Positions 7,601 through 15,072 of a stretch of DNA of 38,155 bases are shown in pieces. The notes under the pieces were generated by a model, which saw only the letters and a list, made by a program, of their open reading frames with translations, was not told the origin of the DNA and made no database searches. Origin of the DNA: HGM12587 sp964602445 (GTDB lineage Bacteria > Bacillota > Clostridia > Lachnospirales > Lachnospiraceae); assembly GCA_964602445.1 (NCBI GenBank), contig CAZRQV010000017.1, forward strand, positions 1-38,155. Reading direction: 5' to 3'. Every line of letters begins with the position of its first letter. Positions within the stretch are counted from its first letter, which is position 1. The position numbers were made by a program, and so were the translations under genes.

Positions 7601-10246
7601 ACGATCAACATGATCGATGAACTTGGCGGATTATTAAACTACTCTACAACTACTGCTCTTGGAAAAGCTCCAACACTTCCGGAAGGAAGACCGGCAGTCA
7701 GCGTAGACGGAACAATCCTTAATGTAACATTCCCGGTAGAATGGGCAGAAATCAAAGCTGCTGATTATGCAAAAGCAGGCACATTCACAGTGAAAGGCAC
7801 TGCAGACGTACTTGGTGAAGAAATGACAGTAACTGCGACTGTTCGTGTACAGGATGAAACCATCACCATCGGTGAAAGTATTTCAAAAGAAGCGTTAAGC
7901 CTGACTCAGGATATTGAAGAAAGCTTACAGTCTGATAATCTTGATGCGATCAAAGACGGTATTACCAATCCATCAAGCGTAAGCAGCGGAACAAACAAAT
8001 CCATCTGGACAAACTATAATAATTCAGAAGCCGGCGACAACAAAGCTGAAATCGTATTTGAATATGCAACACAGCAGAGATTTGGTGAATTCGTCGTTCA
8101 TCATTATAAAGATGGCTGGTCAGCAGAATATCCGGATGCAAATACAACAGAAATCTATACATCAAATGACGGTTCTAAATGGACAAAATTAGACGTAAAA
8201 GAAACCATCGGTGAAGAAGTTGCAAGCGGTGACGTGGCAACCAAACCATATACTTACTCCTTTGATCCTGCAACTGTAACATTTGTAAAATTCTGTTTCA
8301 CAAACAGCTCTGCATCTGCAGCAGCAGGATTTACATGTACAGGTATCACTGAAATCGAATTAAAGATTGCAGAAGGTACATTTGTTACTTATGGAACAGC
8401 AGAACTTGCATCTTTAACTGTAGATGGTCATAAACTGACAGCAGCAGAACTTGCAGAAGGTGTATATTACACAGTAAATACTGCTCCAACAGTAAAAGCA
8501 ACGGGTGCTGACAATGCATCTGTAACAGTTCTTCCGGCACAGGACGGAAAGATTCTCCTGATCATTGAAGCAGAAGATCATACTGTCAGAAGCACATTTA
8601 CAATTATCGTAGGTCAGGAAAAACCGGCAGATCCAAGTGATGCCAGCAATGATATTGCAGTGGATCAGATGACAGCAATTTCCGGAAGCCAGTATTTACC
8701 GGGAACAGCAAATGAAGGTCCGGATGACTATGTATTAGATGGAAATGCAAATACACACTGGCATACAAACTGGGCTACTACAGAAGGAAAAGATGTTGAA
8801 AAACGTTGGATCGGTGTAGAATTAGAAGAAGCAGCACAGGTCGCTGGTATTCGTTATCTTCCAAGACAGCATGGCGGTTCCAATGGTGCGGTTACAACCT
8901 ATAAAGTACAGTATCGTACTGATAACAATGGCGAATGGATCACAGTTGCAGAAGGAAATTGGGATAGAAATGATTCTGATTGGAAACTTGTAACTTTTGA
9001 AGCAGTAACTGCAAAACAGGTTCGTGTTGTTGGCGTGAACACTTATGCAGATTCAGGAAATAATGCTCATATGAGTGCATCAGAACTTCGTCTGATAGGT
9101 GCAAACGGAGATATTTCCGCAGCAGACAAAGAAGAACTGCAGATGCTGATTGAAGATGCAGAAAGCGTAGATTTGAATGAATATGCATATGTTGCACAGG
9201 AAATCATAGAAGAATTCAAAGATGCACTTGCAGAAGCAAAAGCAGTAGAAGCAAATGTGAAAGCAGATCAGGAAACTGTAAATGCAGCAGCAGACAGACT
9301 TGCAGCAGCAATCGATGCTTTATTAGAAGCACCAAAAGGAACTGACGTAGTCAGACTTTCCGGAAAATCAAGATACGAAACAGGTATCCAGGTAGCAGAA
9401 GAGTTAAGAGATGTTCTCGGTGTAGATAAATTCGAATCTGCAGTGATTGCAACAGGCAAAAACTTTGCAGATGCTCTTTCAGGAAGCTATCTTGCATCAG
9501 TGAAGAATGCACCAATCCTTCTGACCAATGGAAATCCTTCTGATGTAGCTGAATTACATGCATACATTAGAGAAAGCGTAGAACCGGGTGCAACAATCTA
9601 CATCCTCGGCGGTGAAGGTGCCGTTCCTAAGAACGTAGAAGACATTCAGGGATTTGTTGTGAAGAGACTGGAAGGAAAGAGCAGATATGAAACAAACCTT
9701 GCAATTCTGAAAGAAGCAGGACTGAAAGGTGATGATCTTCTTGTAGCAACAGGAAAATCTTTTGCAGACAGCTTATCTGCATCTGCAGCAGCAAGACCAA
9801 TCCTTCTTGTAAAACCGGACACAGCTCTGAACGATGCACAGAAAGCAGTGGCAGCAAACTTCAAGAATATTTACGTAATTGGCGGTGAAAGTGCTGTTTC
9901 TGCATCCGCAGCAAATGAATTTGAAGCATACGGTACTGTGAAGAGATTATCAGGCACAGGCAGATATGAAACTTCCGTAGCAGTTGCAAACGAATTCTTT
10001 GCAGATCCTGAAGTTGTAGTACTTGCAAACGGTAAGAACTTCCCGGATGGATTATGCGGCGGTCCATTGGCAGCAGCATTAGATGCACCACTGGTATTAA
10101 CTAAAGACGGCGGTGAAGCAGTTGCAGCTGCATATGTAGCAGACAATGGCATTGCATCTGGTTATGTACTGGGCGGTACAGGTGCGATTGCAGATGAAAC
10201 TGTTGTAAACATTTTCGCACTGGACAGCGCAGAAGATATCAAATAA
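4679..10246 (+). CDS. Secreted multidomain GH2 beta-galactosidase-type enzyme, CWB2-anchored
   Basis: 1855 residues. A signal peptide (about 1-31, KK then a hydrophobic core) precedes GH2 sugar-binding and Ig domains (about 50-335). The GH2 barrel follows, with acid/base E469 in SLGNEVW and likely nucleophile E555 in YGAETASS, the arrangement of the BgaA-like group. Next come DUF4982/Ig-like domains, two Big_4-like repeats with NDADYAKAGSF or a similar sequence, a first F5/8C-like domain (about 1065-1232), a second F5/8C domain (about 1325-1476), one FIVAR helical repeat (about 1480-1550) and three CWB2 repeats (1557-1855). It probably removes terminal beta-galactose from mucin or milk-type glycans on the cell surface; exact linkage cannot be read. 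The ribosome binding sites are GAAAGGA and an adjacent AGGGGG. A terminator follows, so the gene is monocistronic. Confidence 0.9.
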   Translation: MRNKSFKKTGAAIMAAVLMMSSFGNMSAVEAKTAATQMSSDKEVVYVNNYGASEREQNFDSSWKFYLGQADGAENVVFDDSRWETVNLPHDYSIEQEYTSSGEAESAYLLGGTGWYRKYFTLSDEVKGKEVRIDFGGVYMDSTVWVNGTKVGSHPYGYTSFSFDITDYVKFGEENVITVKVNHQTPSSRWYSGSGIYRSVNLTVTDPVHVDLYGTEISTPDLETEQNGTVNMNVLTTVANAGSTAKEVTLVHTIVVKDTDDSIGTVTTKAQKIEAGKTAEIETVLQAENPELWSVDEPNLYTVITEVKVGNEVVDTYETTYGFRYFDFDSSTGFSLNGEPMKLKGVCMHHDQGSLGAEAHEAAIRRQVKILKEMGCNSIRVTHNPAASELIKACDELGMMVIEEAFDGWVAPKNGNSYDYSRFFKKTIGSDNAILGGTADMTWSEFDLTAMIKRDYNAASIIMWSLGNEVWEGTSGATQEYATQAERLAKMASELDSTRPATIGDNNLKNGNSISYSMAGSLHKYNGVVGANYCNGSQYDTVHNAHPEWAFYGAETASSVNSRGVYDTIANNSLNAEKELTSYDYSAVGWGAKASDAWYTVITRDYLAGEYVWTGFDYLGEPTPANGIYSGWVSGTNSPKNSFFGIVDTAGLPKDSYYFYQSQWNEDVNTLHVLPAWNEDVVYNKANVPVVVYSDAASVKLELETADGTVKDLGTKKFTQKTTKAGFTYQIYEGTGASSTQHQNLYLTWYVPFEEGTLRATAYDAAGNEIKDTVGRSYVTTTGEEAKLEAFVDRKEITADGKDLAYITVNVTDSEGNIVPDASNQVTFNVEGEGVLVGVDNGKQSDHQSFQDDNRAAYNGSLVAIVQSTKEASSFTVTASASGLKGASVTVKTVAADNGSDADDETVTGFYMAKNYYVKVGNKPVLPETVEVRYANGTTAEKKVVWGAINDADYAKAGSFGVNGVVEGIYTISVTINMIDELGGLLNYSTTTALGKAPTLPEGRPAVSVDGTILNVTFPVEWAEIKAADYAKAGTFTVKGTADVLGEEMTVTATVRVQDETITIGESISKEALSLTQDIEESLQSDNLDAIKDGITNPSSVSSGTNKSIWTNYNNSEAGDNKAEIVFEYATQQRFGEFVVHHYKDGWSAEYPDANTTEIYTSNDGSKWTKLDVKETIGEEVASGDVATKPYTYSFDPATVTFVKFCFTNSSASAAAGFTCTGITEIELKIAEGTFVTYGTAELASLTVDGHKLTAAELAEGVYYTVNTAPTVKATGADNASVTVLPAQDGKILLIIEAEDHTVRSTFTIIVGQEKPADPSDASNDIAVDQMTAISGSQYLPGTANEGPDDYVLDGNANTHWHTNWATTEGKDVEKRWIGVELEEAAQVAGIRYLPRQHGGSNGAVTTYKVQYRTDNNGEWITVAEGNWDRNDSDWKLVTFEAVTAKQVRVVGVNTYADSGNNAHMSASELRLIGANGDISAADKEELQMLIEDAESVDLNEYAYVAQEIIEEFKDALAEAKAVEANVKADQETVNAAADRLAAAIDALLEAPKGTDVVRLSGKSRYETGIQVAEELRDVLGVDKFESAVIATGKNFADALSGSYLASVKNAPILLTNGNPSDVAELHAYIRESVEPGATIYILGGEGAVPKNVEDIQGFVVKRLEGKSRYETNLAILKEAGLKGDDLLVATGKSFADSLSASAAARPILLVKPDTALNDAQKAVAANFKNIYVIGGESAVSASAANEFEAYGTVKRLSGTGRYETSVAVANEFFADPEVVVLANGKNFPDGLCGGPLAAALDAPLVLTKDGGEAVAAAYVADNGIASGYVLGGTGAIADETVVNIFALDSAEDIK
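9458..9849 (+). repeat. 392-bp identical tract, copy 1 (CWB2 of the GH2 gene)
   Basis: Bases 9458-9849 match 14155-14546 without a difference that I can find. The first mismatches on each side are C9457/G14154 and G9850/A14547. The flanking CWB2 DNA is similar but has scattered changes. Confidence 0.9.
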
Positions 10247-10267
10247 TATTAAAACGCAAAGAACACT

Positions 10268-10298
10268 GGGTGGAATCCTTCGGGATTCCACCCTTTTT
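10268..10298 (+). terminator. Strong Rho-independent terminator after the GH2 gene
   Basis: An 11-bp perfect stem, GGGTGGAATCC (10268-10278) and GGATTCCACCC (10283-10293), closes a C(TTCG)G tetraloop, followed by TTTTT. Confidence 0.95.
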
Positions 10299-10387
10299 GT
10301 GTACTTGGCAGTTCCCGGTTTTAATGGGTGAAAGTCTTTGCAGTGTTACGGTATGAATGCATGGAAAAAGTGACAAAAGTTTGTTAA

Positions 10388-10445
10388 TTTGTACAAAAGG
10401 AATGCCTTCTGGTCAATTGCAAATTGGGCATATTTATGGTAACAT
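10388..10445 (+). promoter_or_regulatory. Candidate promoter and palindromes for the GH84 gene
   Basis: TTGCAA at 10417-10422 and TAACAT at 10440-10445 have a 17-base spacer. The -35 box lies inside the inverted repeat CAATT-GCA-AATTG (10415-10427). A perfect palindrome TTTGTACAAA is at 10388-10397. The leader to the start at 10513 is about 60 bases and shows no riboswitch that I recognise. Confidence 0.5.
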
Positions 10446-10512
10446 AATAATGAGATTTCTGTGTTCATTTTCAGAAATTATCGGAGAAGAAAAAGAAAGG
10501 AAGGAAGCAAAA

Positions 10513-13500
10513 ATGAAACAATTAAGGAAAAGATTCCTTGCAATCATGATGTGTCTCACCATGGTTGTTTCGGTATTCTCACAGGCTGGTGCAGTATATG
10601 CTGCGGAAGAAGCTACAGAATACCAGATCTATCCGATTCCTCACGAAGTGAGCTATCAGGATGGAAATTACAGTATTGGTTCAAAAGTGAATGTTGTGTT
10701 TGAGTCTAAAATTGATGATGTGACGAAAAACCGCATGAACGATGTGCTGGCGATCAAAGAAATCACAGCAGATGTAACAACTACAAAGAAAGATGGGGTA
10801 ACTAACATTCTCGTTGGTGTTTACGGTTCAGGAAAATACGTAGATACTTATGTGAAAGAGAACTATACCTCCATTGATAACACTGTATTTGATGAATATT
10901 CAGGACATTACGTAATCTCAAACAAAAACGAGATTATCGTACTTGGTGCGGATACAGATGCAGCATTCTATGGGCTTACATCTTTAAAACACATCTTTAA
11001 CCAGATGGAAGGTTCTGAAATCCGCAACTTTACAATTAAAGATTATGCAGATACCAATATCCGTGGATTTATCGAAGGATATTATGGAATCCCATGGTCA
11101 AACGAAGATCGTATGTCTTTAATGGAATTTGGCGGCGAATTTAAGATGACTTCTTATGTGTTTGCACCAAAGAATGATCCATACCACAGAGAAAAATGGA
11201 GAGTAGAATATCCGGAAGAAGAGCTGGAAGCAATCAAAGAAATGGTTGAAGTTGGTAACAACGCAAAATGCCGTTTCGTATGGACAGCTCATCCATTCCT
11301 TGGCGGATTTAATTCTAATGATGTAGATGGTGAAATTCAGGCATTATTAAACAAATTTGAACAGCTGTATACTGCTGGCGTTCGTCAGTTTGGTGTGCTT
11401 GCAGATGATGCCGGAAGCATTAATTACAATACTCTGATCAAGATCATGACAGCAGTTTCAAGATGGGCAATCGAAAAAGGTGACGTTTACGATTCTGTAT
11501 TCTGTCCAGCTGGATATAACCATTCATGGCAGGGAAGCTATGCAGAATTAAATGCACTGGATGCAGGATTCCCGGATGATGTTAAGATCTTCTGGACAGG
11601 AGAAGCTGTATGTAAACCGGTAGAACAGAAAACATTAGATCATTTCAGAAGATATAATGCGACAAACGGCGAAAGACGTTCTCCATTATTCTGGCTGAAC
11701 TGGCCGGTAAATGATATCAACGGCAAACGTCTCTTAATGGGTAAAGGTTCTCAGTTAAAAACTGATATTAATCCGGACGACCTTGCAGGCGTGATCACAA
11801 ACCCGATGCAGGAAGCAGAAGCCTCTAAAGTTGCAATTTTTGCAGTTGCAGACTATTCATGGAACGTAAAAGATTTCAATGAAGATCAGAGCTGGGCAGA
11901 CAGCTTCCCATACATCGACGCAGATGCAGCAGAAGAATTACATACGTTAGCAAAACATATGTCCAATCCACAGCCAAACGGCCACGGACTGATTCTTGCA
12001 GAATCAGAAGAATTACAGCCATTGATCACAGAATTTAAAGCAAACCTTGCATCCGGTAAATCAATTGCAGAAACAGGTGCACAGTTAGCAGCAGAAATGG
12101 ATGTGATCATTGAAGCATGTACTGCATTCCACGAAAAGAGTAAAAATGAAAACCTGAAAGATGAAATTCTCCCATTCTCAGGATCTTTAAAAGATCTTGC
12201 AACAGCAATCAGAGAATATACTCTTTCAGCAATGGCATTAGAAAATGACCAGCAGATGGAAGCATTTGAACATTTTGTATCAGGTGCAGAAGCAATGAAA
12301 GCAAGTGAAAATCACGTACGTGTAGGTCTGGATACCAACTATCTGGTAGCTCCTGGTTCTACACATCTGATTCCACTGGCAGAAACAATCGAAGAAGCAA
12401 TCGCTGATGAAATCAATGCATTTGCTTTAGGCGGAGAACTTCCGGTACAGTTATCAGCAAGCTCAAGCTTTGACAGCTTCTATGCAGGTGAAGTTGCAAA
12501 CATCATCGACGGTGATGTGAAGACTCATGCATGGTACGGCGGTTATGAAGCAGTTGGACAGTATTATCAGGTAAACTTAAGCCAGCCAAGCACAGTTTAT
12601 GGTATAGACATCTTAAACGGTAGTGCACAGAGCGGAAAAGGACAGGATACATTCAAGAATGCAAAATTACAGTACACAACAGACGGAACAGAATGGATCG
12701 ATGTACCAAACGGTGAAACAGCTTCTGAATATCCGGAAAGTGTAACAGTAGAAGGTCTGAAACTTGAAAATGTACTTGCAGTTCGTTATATCTGTACAGT
12801 TGCAGGCAGCAAATGGCCTTCTATGCGTGAATTCACATTACAGCTGACAGATGGTTCTGAAAATGTTTCTACTGCATATACCAATACAGAAGACTGCGCA
12901 GAAGTAGAAGCTGTAATCGGTACAGATACTCATAAACTCGCAGCAACAGAATATGTTGTTTTAGCATCCGGTGAATATATCGGTTTAAAATTAGATCGTA
13001 TTCACGAAGTAAGCAATCTGGATATCGTAACAACAACAGATGCACTGAAATTACAGGTATCTTTAAACGGTGTTGAATGGACAGACGTAGAAGCAGGTGC
13101 TGTTTCCGCAGATGCAAGATACATCCGTCTGTTCAATGATACAAAAAATCCGGTAACATTTGATATTGAAAAATTCGTAGTTTCTACAGTGGAAGCTGAA
13201 GAAAAAGCAATCGAATCTACAAACTATACTTCACTCTCAGGAGAGTTATATCAGTTATTTGATGGTGACTGGACAACTGCATGCCAGTTTGCAAACTCTC
13301 AGAATGCAGGTAAATACATTGTAATTGACCTTGGAAGCACAATTACATTAAATTCGTTCAAAGCTGTTTGTACAGACAGTGAATGGGATTATGTAAGACA
13401 TGGTAAGATTTCTGTATCTGCAGATAATCAAAACTGGACAGAAATCCTGACATTTGGTAACCAGGATGGTCCAAATGAAGGTGAAGCTGAAAATACCGAT

Positions 13501-14943
13501 GAAATCACAGGTGTTTTACCAGATCACGAAATTTCTTATAACACAAAGAGTGTAACTGATTTAGATTTAGAAACCAGATATATCAAATTCGAAGTTACAA
13601 GAACAAAAGTAGGTGCTGATAAATGGGTTCGTTTCCAGGAATTCGAACTGAACGGCGGTGCTTATATCCCAACAGTTAATGATCCGACAGTAGAAGGTCA
13701 GGGAGAAACAGGTACAAATCAGTACAACTATGCAACAGACAGAAGTCTCTTTACTTCTTACACATGGAACGGAGATCTTGTATACCATGTATCAGAAGCA
13801 GCTGATACTGTAAAAATCATCCAGAATGGTACTTCTAATGCAGTGGTAAGTGTAAGATTGGCAGGTTCTGATAAATATGTGAAACTTGGAACTTTATCAC
13901 AGGCAATCAACGTATTTACAGCAAACGGAACAATTCTTGATGTGAAGATCACAACTGTAAAAGATACTTCCTGCAGTTTGACAGAAATCATTCTTTCAAA
14001 TTCAGGGGAAGATCATCCGGACGTACCTGCAGATGAAGCAGAAGTAGTCAGACTCTCCGGAAAATCAAGATATGAAACAGGCATCCAGGTAGCAGAAGAA
14101 TTAAAAGAGGTTCTCGGTGTAGACAAGTTCGAATCTGCAGTGATTGCAACAGGGAAAAACTTTGCAGATGCTCTTTCAGGAAGCTATCTTGCATCAGTGA
14201 AGAATGCACCAATCCTTCTGACCAATGGAAATCCTTCTGATGTAGCTGAATTACATGCATACATTAGAGAAAGCGTAGAACCGGGTGCAACAATCTACAT
14301 CCTCGGCGGTGAAGGTGCCGTTCCTAAGAACGTAGAAGACATTCAGGGATTTGTTGTGAAGAGACTGGAAGGAAAGAGCAGATATGAAACAAACCTTGCA
14401 ATTCTGAAAGAAGCAGGACTGAAAGGTGATGATCTTCTTGTAGCAACAGGAAAATCTTTTGCAGACAGCTTATCTGCATCTGCAGCAGCAAGACCAATCC
14501 TTCTTGTAAAACCGGACACAGCTCTGAACGATGCACAGAAAGCAGTAGCAGCAAACTTCAAGAATATTTATGTAATCGGCGGTGAAAGTGCTGTTTCTGC
14601 ATCTGCAGCAAGTGAATTTGAAGTATACGGTACTGTGAAGAGATTATCAGGCGCAGGCAGATATGAAACTTCCGTAGCAGTTGCAAAGGAATTCTTTACA
14701 GCTCCTGAAATCGTAGTACTTGCAAACGGCAAAAACTTCCCAGATGGATTATGCGGCGGCCCATTGGCAGCAGCATTAAATGCACCACTGGTATTAACAA
14801 AAGACGGCGGTGAAGCAGTTGCAGCTGCATATGTAGCAGACAATGGTGTGACATCCGGTTATGTACTGGGCGGCACAGGTGCGATTAAAGACGAAACCGT
14901 TGTAAACGTATTTGCATTAGAAAGTGCAGACGAAATTCATTAA
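10513..14943 (+). CDS. Secreted GH84 beta-N-acetylglucosaminidase, CWB2-anchored
   Basis: 1476 residues from ATG 10513, chosen because GGAAGG precedes it and a signal peptide begins there (KQLRKRF, hydrophobic core, AVYAAEE); the open frame upstream to 10357 is probably not translated. Residues about 37-175 are the GH20b-like N-domain. The GH84 barrel starts at RGFIEGYYGIPW (about 182), with the adjacent catalytic aspartates D298-D299 in VLADDAG, as in clostridial NagJ-type enzymes. A helical region (about 495-640), two F5/8C-type domains (about 643-780 and 900-1050), a further beta domain and three CWB2 repeats (1178-1476) follow. It should release terminal beta-GlcNAc from glycans such as mucin O-glycans. 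It stands between the GH2 and GH123-like genes, which fits stepwise exo-degradation. Confidence 0.9.
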   Translation: MKQLRKRFLAIMMCLTMVVSVFSQAGAVYAAEEATEYQIYPIPHEVSYQDGNYSIGSKVNVVFESKIDDVTKNRMNDVLAIKEITADVTTTKKDGVTNILVGVYGSGKYVDTYVKENYTSIDNTVFDEYSGHYVISNKNEIIVLGADTDAAFYGLTSLKHIFNQMEGSEIRNFTIKDYADTNIRGFIEGYYGIPWSNEDRMSLMEFGGEFKMTSYVFAPKNDPYHREKWRVEYPEEELEAIKEMVEVGNNAKCRFVWTAHPFLGGFNSNDVDGEIQALLNKFEQLYTAGVRQFGVLADDAGSINYNTLIKIMTAVSRWAIEKGDVYDSVFCPAGYNHSWQGSYAELNALDAGFPDDVKIFWTGEAVCKPVEQKTLDHFRRYNATNGERRSPLFWLNWPVNDINGKRLLMGKGSQLKTDINPDDLAGVITNPMQEAEASKVAIFAVADYSWNVKDFNEDQSWADSFPYIDADAAEELHTLAKHMSNPQPNGHGLILAESEELQPLITEFKANLASGKSIAETGAQLAAEMDVIIEACTAFHEKSKNENLKDEILPFSGSLKDLATAIREYTLSAMALENDQQMEAFEHFVSGAEAMKASENHVRVGLDTNYLVAPGSTHLIPLAETIEEAIADEINAFALGGELPVQLSASSSFDSFYAGEVANIIDGDVKTHAWYGGYEAVGQYYQVNLSQPSTVYGIDILNGSAQSGKGQDTFKNAKLQYTTDGTEWIDVPNGETASEYPESVTVEGLKLENVLAVRYICTVAGSKWPSMREFTLQLTDGSENVSTAYTNTEDCAEVEAVIGTDTHKLAATEYVVLASGEYIGLKLDRIHEVSNLDIVTTTDALKLQVSLNGVEWTDVEAGAVSADARYIRLFNDTKNPVTFDIEKFVVSTVEAEEKAIESTNYTSLSGELYQLFDGDWTTACQFANSQNAGKYIVIDLGSTITLNSFKAVCTDSEWDYVRHGKISVSADNQNWTEILTFGNQDGPNEGEAENTDEITGVLPDHEISYNTKSVTDLDLETRYIKFEVTRTKVGADKWVRFQEFELNGGAYIPTVNDPTVEGQGETGTNQYNYATDRSLFTSYTWNGDLVYHVSEAADTVKIIQNGTSNAVVSVRLAGSDKYVKLGTLSQAINVFTANGTILDVKITTVKDTSCSLTEIILSNSGEDHPDVPADEAEVVRLSGKSRYETGIQVAEELKEVLGVDKFESAVIATGKNFADALSGSYLASVKNAPILLTNGNPSDVAELHAYIRESVEPGATIYILGGEGAVPKNVEDIQGFVVKRLEGKSRYETNLAILKEAGLKGDDLLVATGKSFADSLSASAAARPILLVKPDTALNDAQKAVAANFKNIYVIGGESAVSASAASEFEVYGTVKRLSGAGRYETSVAVAKEFFTAPEIVVLANGKNFPDGLCGGPLAAALNAPLVLTKDGGEAVAAAYVADNGVTSGYVLGGTGAIKDETVVNVFALESADEIH
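14155..14546 (+). repeat. 392-bp identical tract, copy 2 (CWB2 of the GH84 gene)
   Basis: This is the second copy of the tract at 9458-9849, offset 4697 bases, in the same direction and in the same position of the CWB2 domain. Confidence 0.9.
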
Positions 14944-15007
14944 TCAGAAAAGAATTAATCCATTCTTTGAACGATTGACGGTAACAAATTAAATACCTGA
15001 TTTAGCA

Positions 15008-15056
15008 CCCTCCTTTTTGAAAAACTGCATAGTTTGTTTCGAAAAGGAGGGTTTTT
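15008..15056 (+). terminator. Terminator-like hairpin in the short gap before the GH123-like gene
   Basis: CCCTCCTTTT (15008-15017) pairs with AAAAGGAGGG (15042-15051), with a possible inner AAACT/AGTTT helix, followed by GTTTTTG. It should end the GH84 transcript. It also lies only 16 bases before the next start codon, so it must be in the leader of that gene or be read through. A TTGACG at 14975 has only a poor -10 partner near 14998. Confidence 0.8.
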
Positions 15057-15072
15057 GTATAGGGGAAAATCA

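Noticed and set aside
9627..9857. Minus-strand open frame, repeated as a near-copy at 14324-14554
   Set aside because: It is antisense to the CWB2 coding DNA, and the two copies exist only because the sense DNA is duplicated. No ribosome binding site was seen.
10357..10512. 52-codon N-terminal extension of the GH84 protein
   Set aside because: It would hide the signal peptide, overlap the predicted promoter and lack a ribosome binding site.
15034..15072. TTG start 13 codons upstream for the GH123-like protein
   Set aside because: It falls in the loop of the terminator hairpin and would put extra residues before a normal signal peptide.
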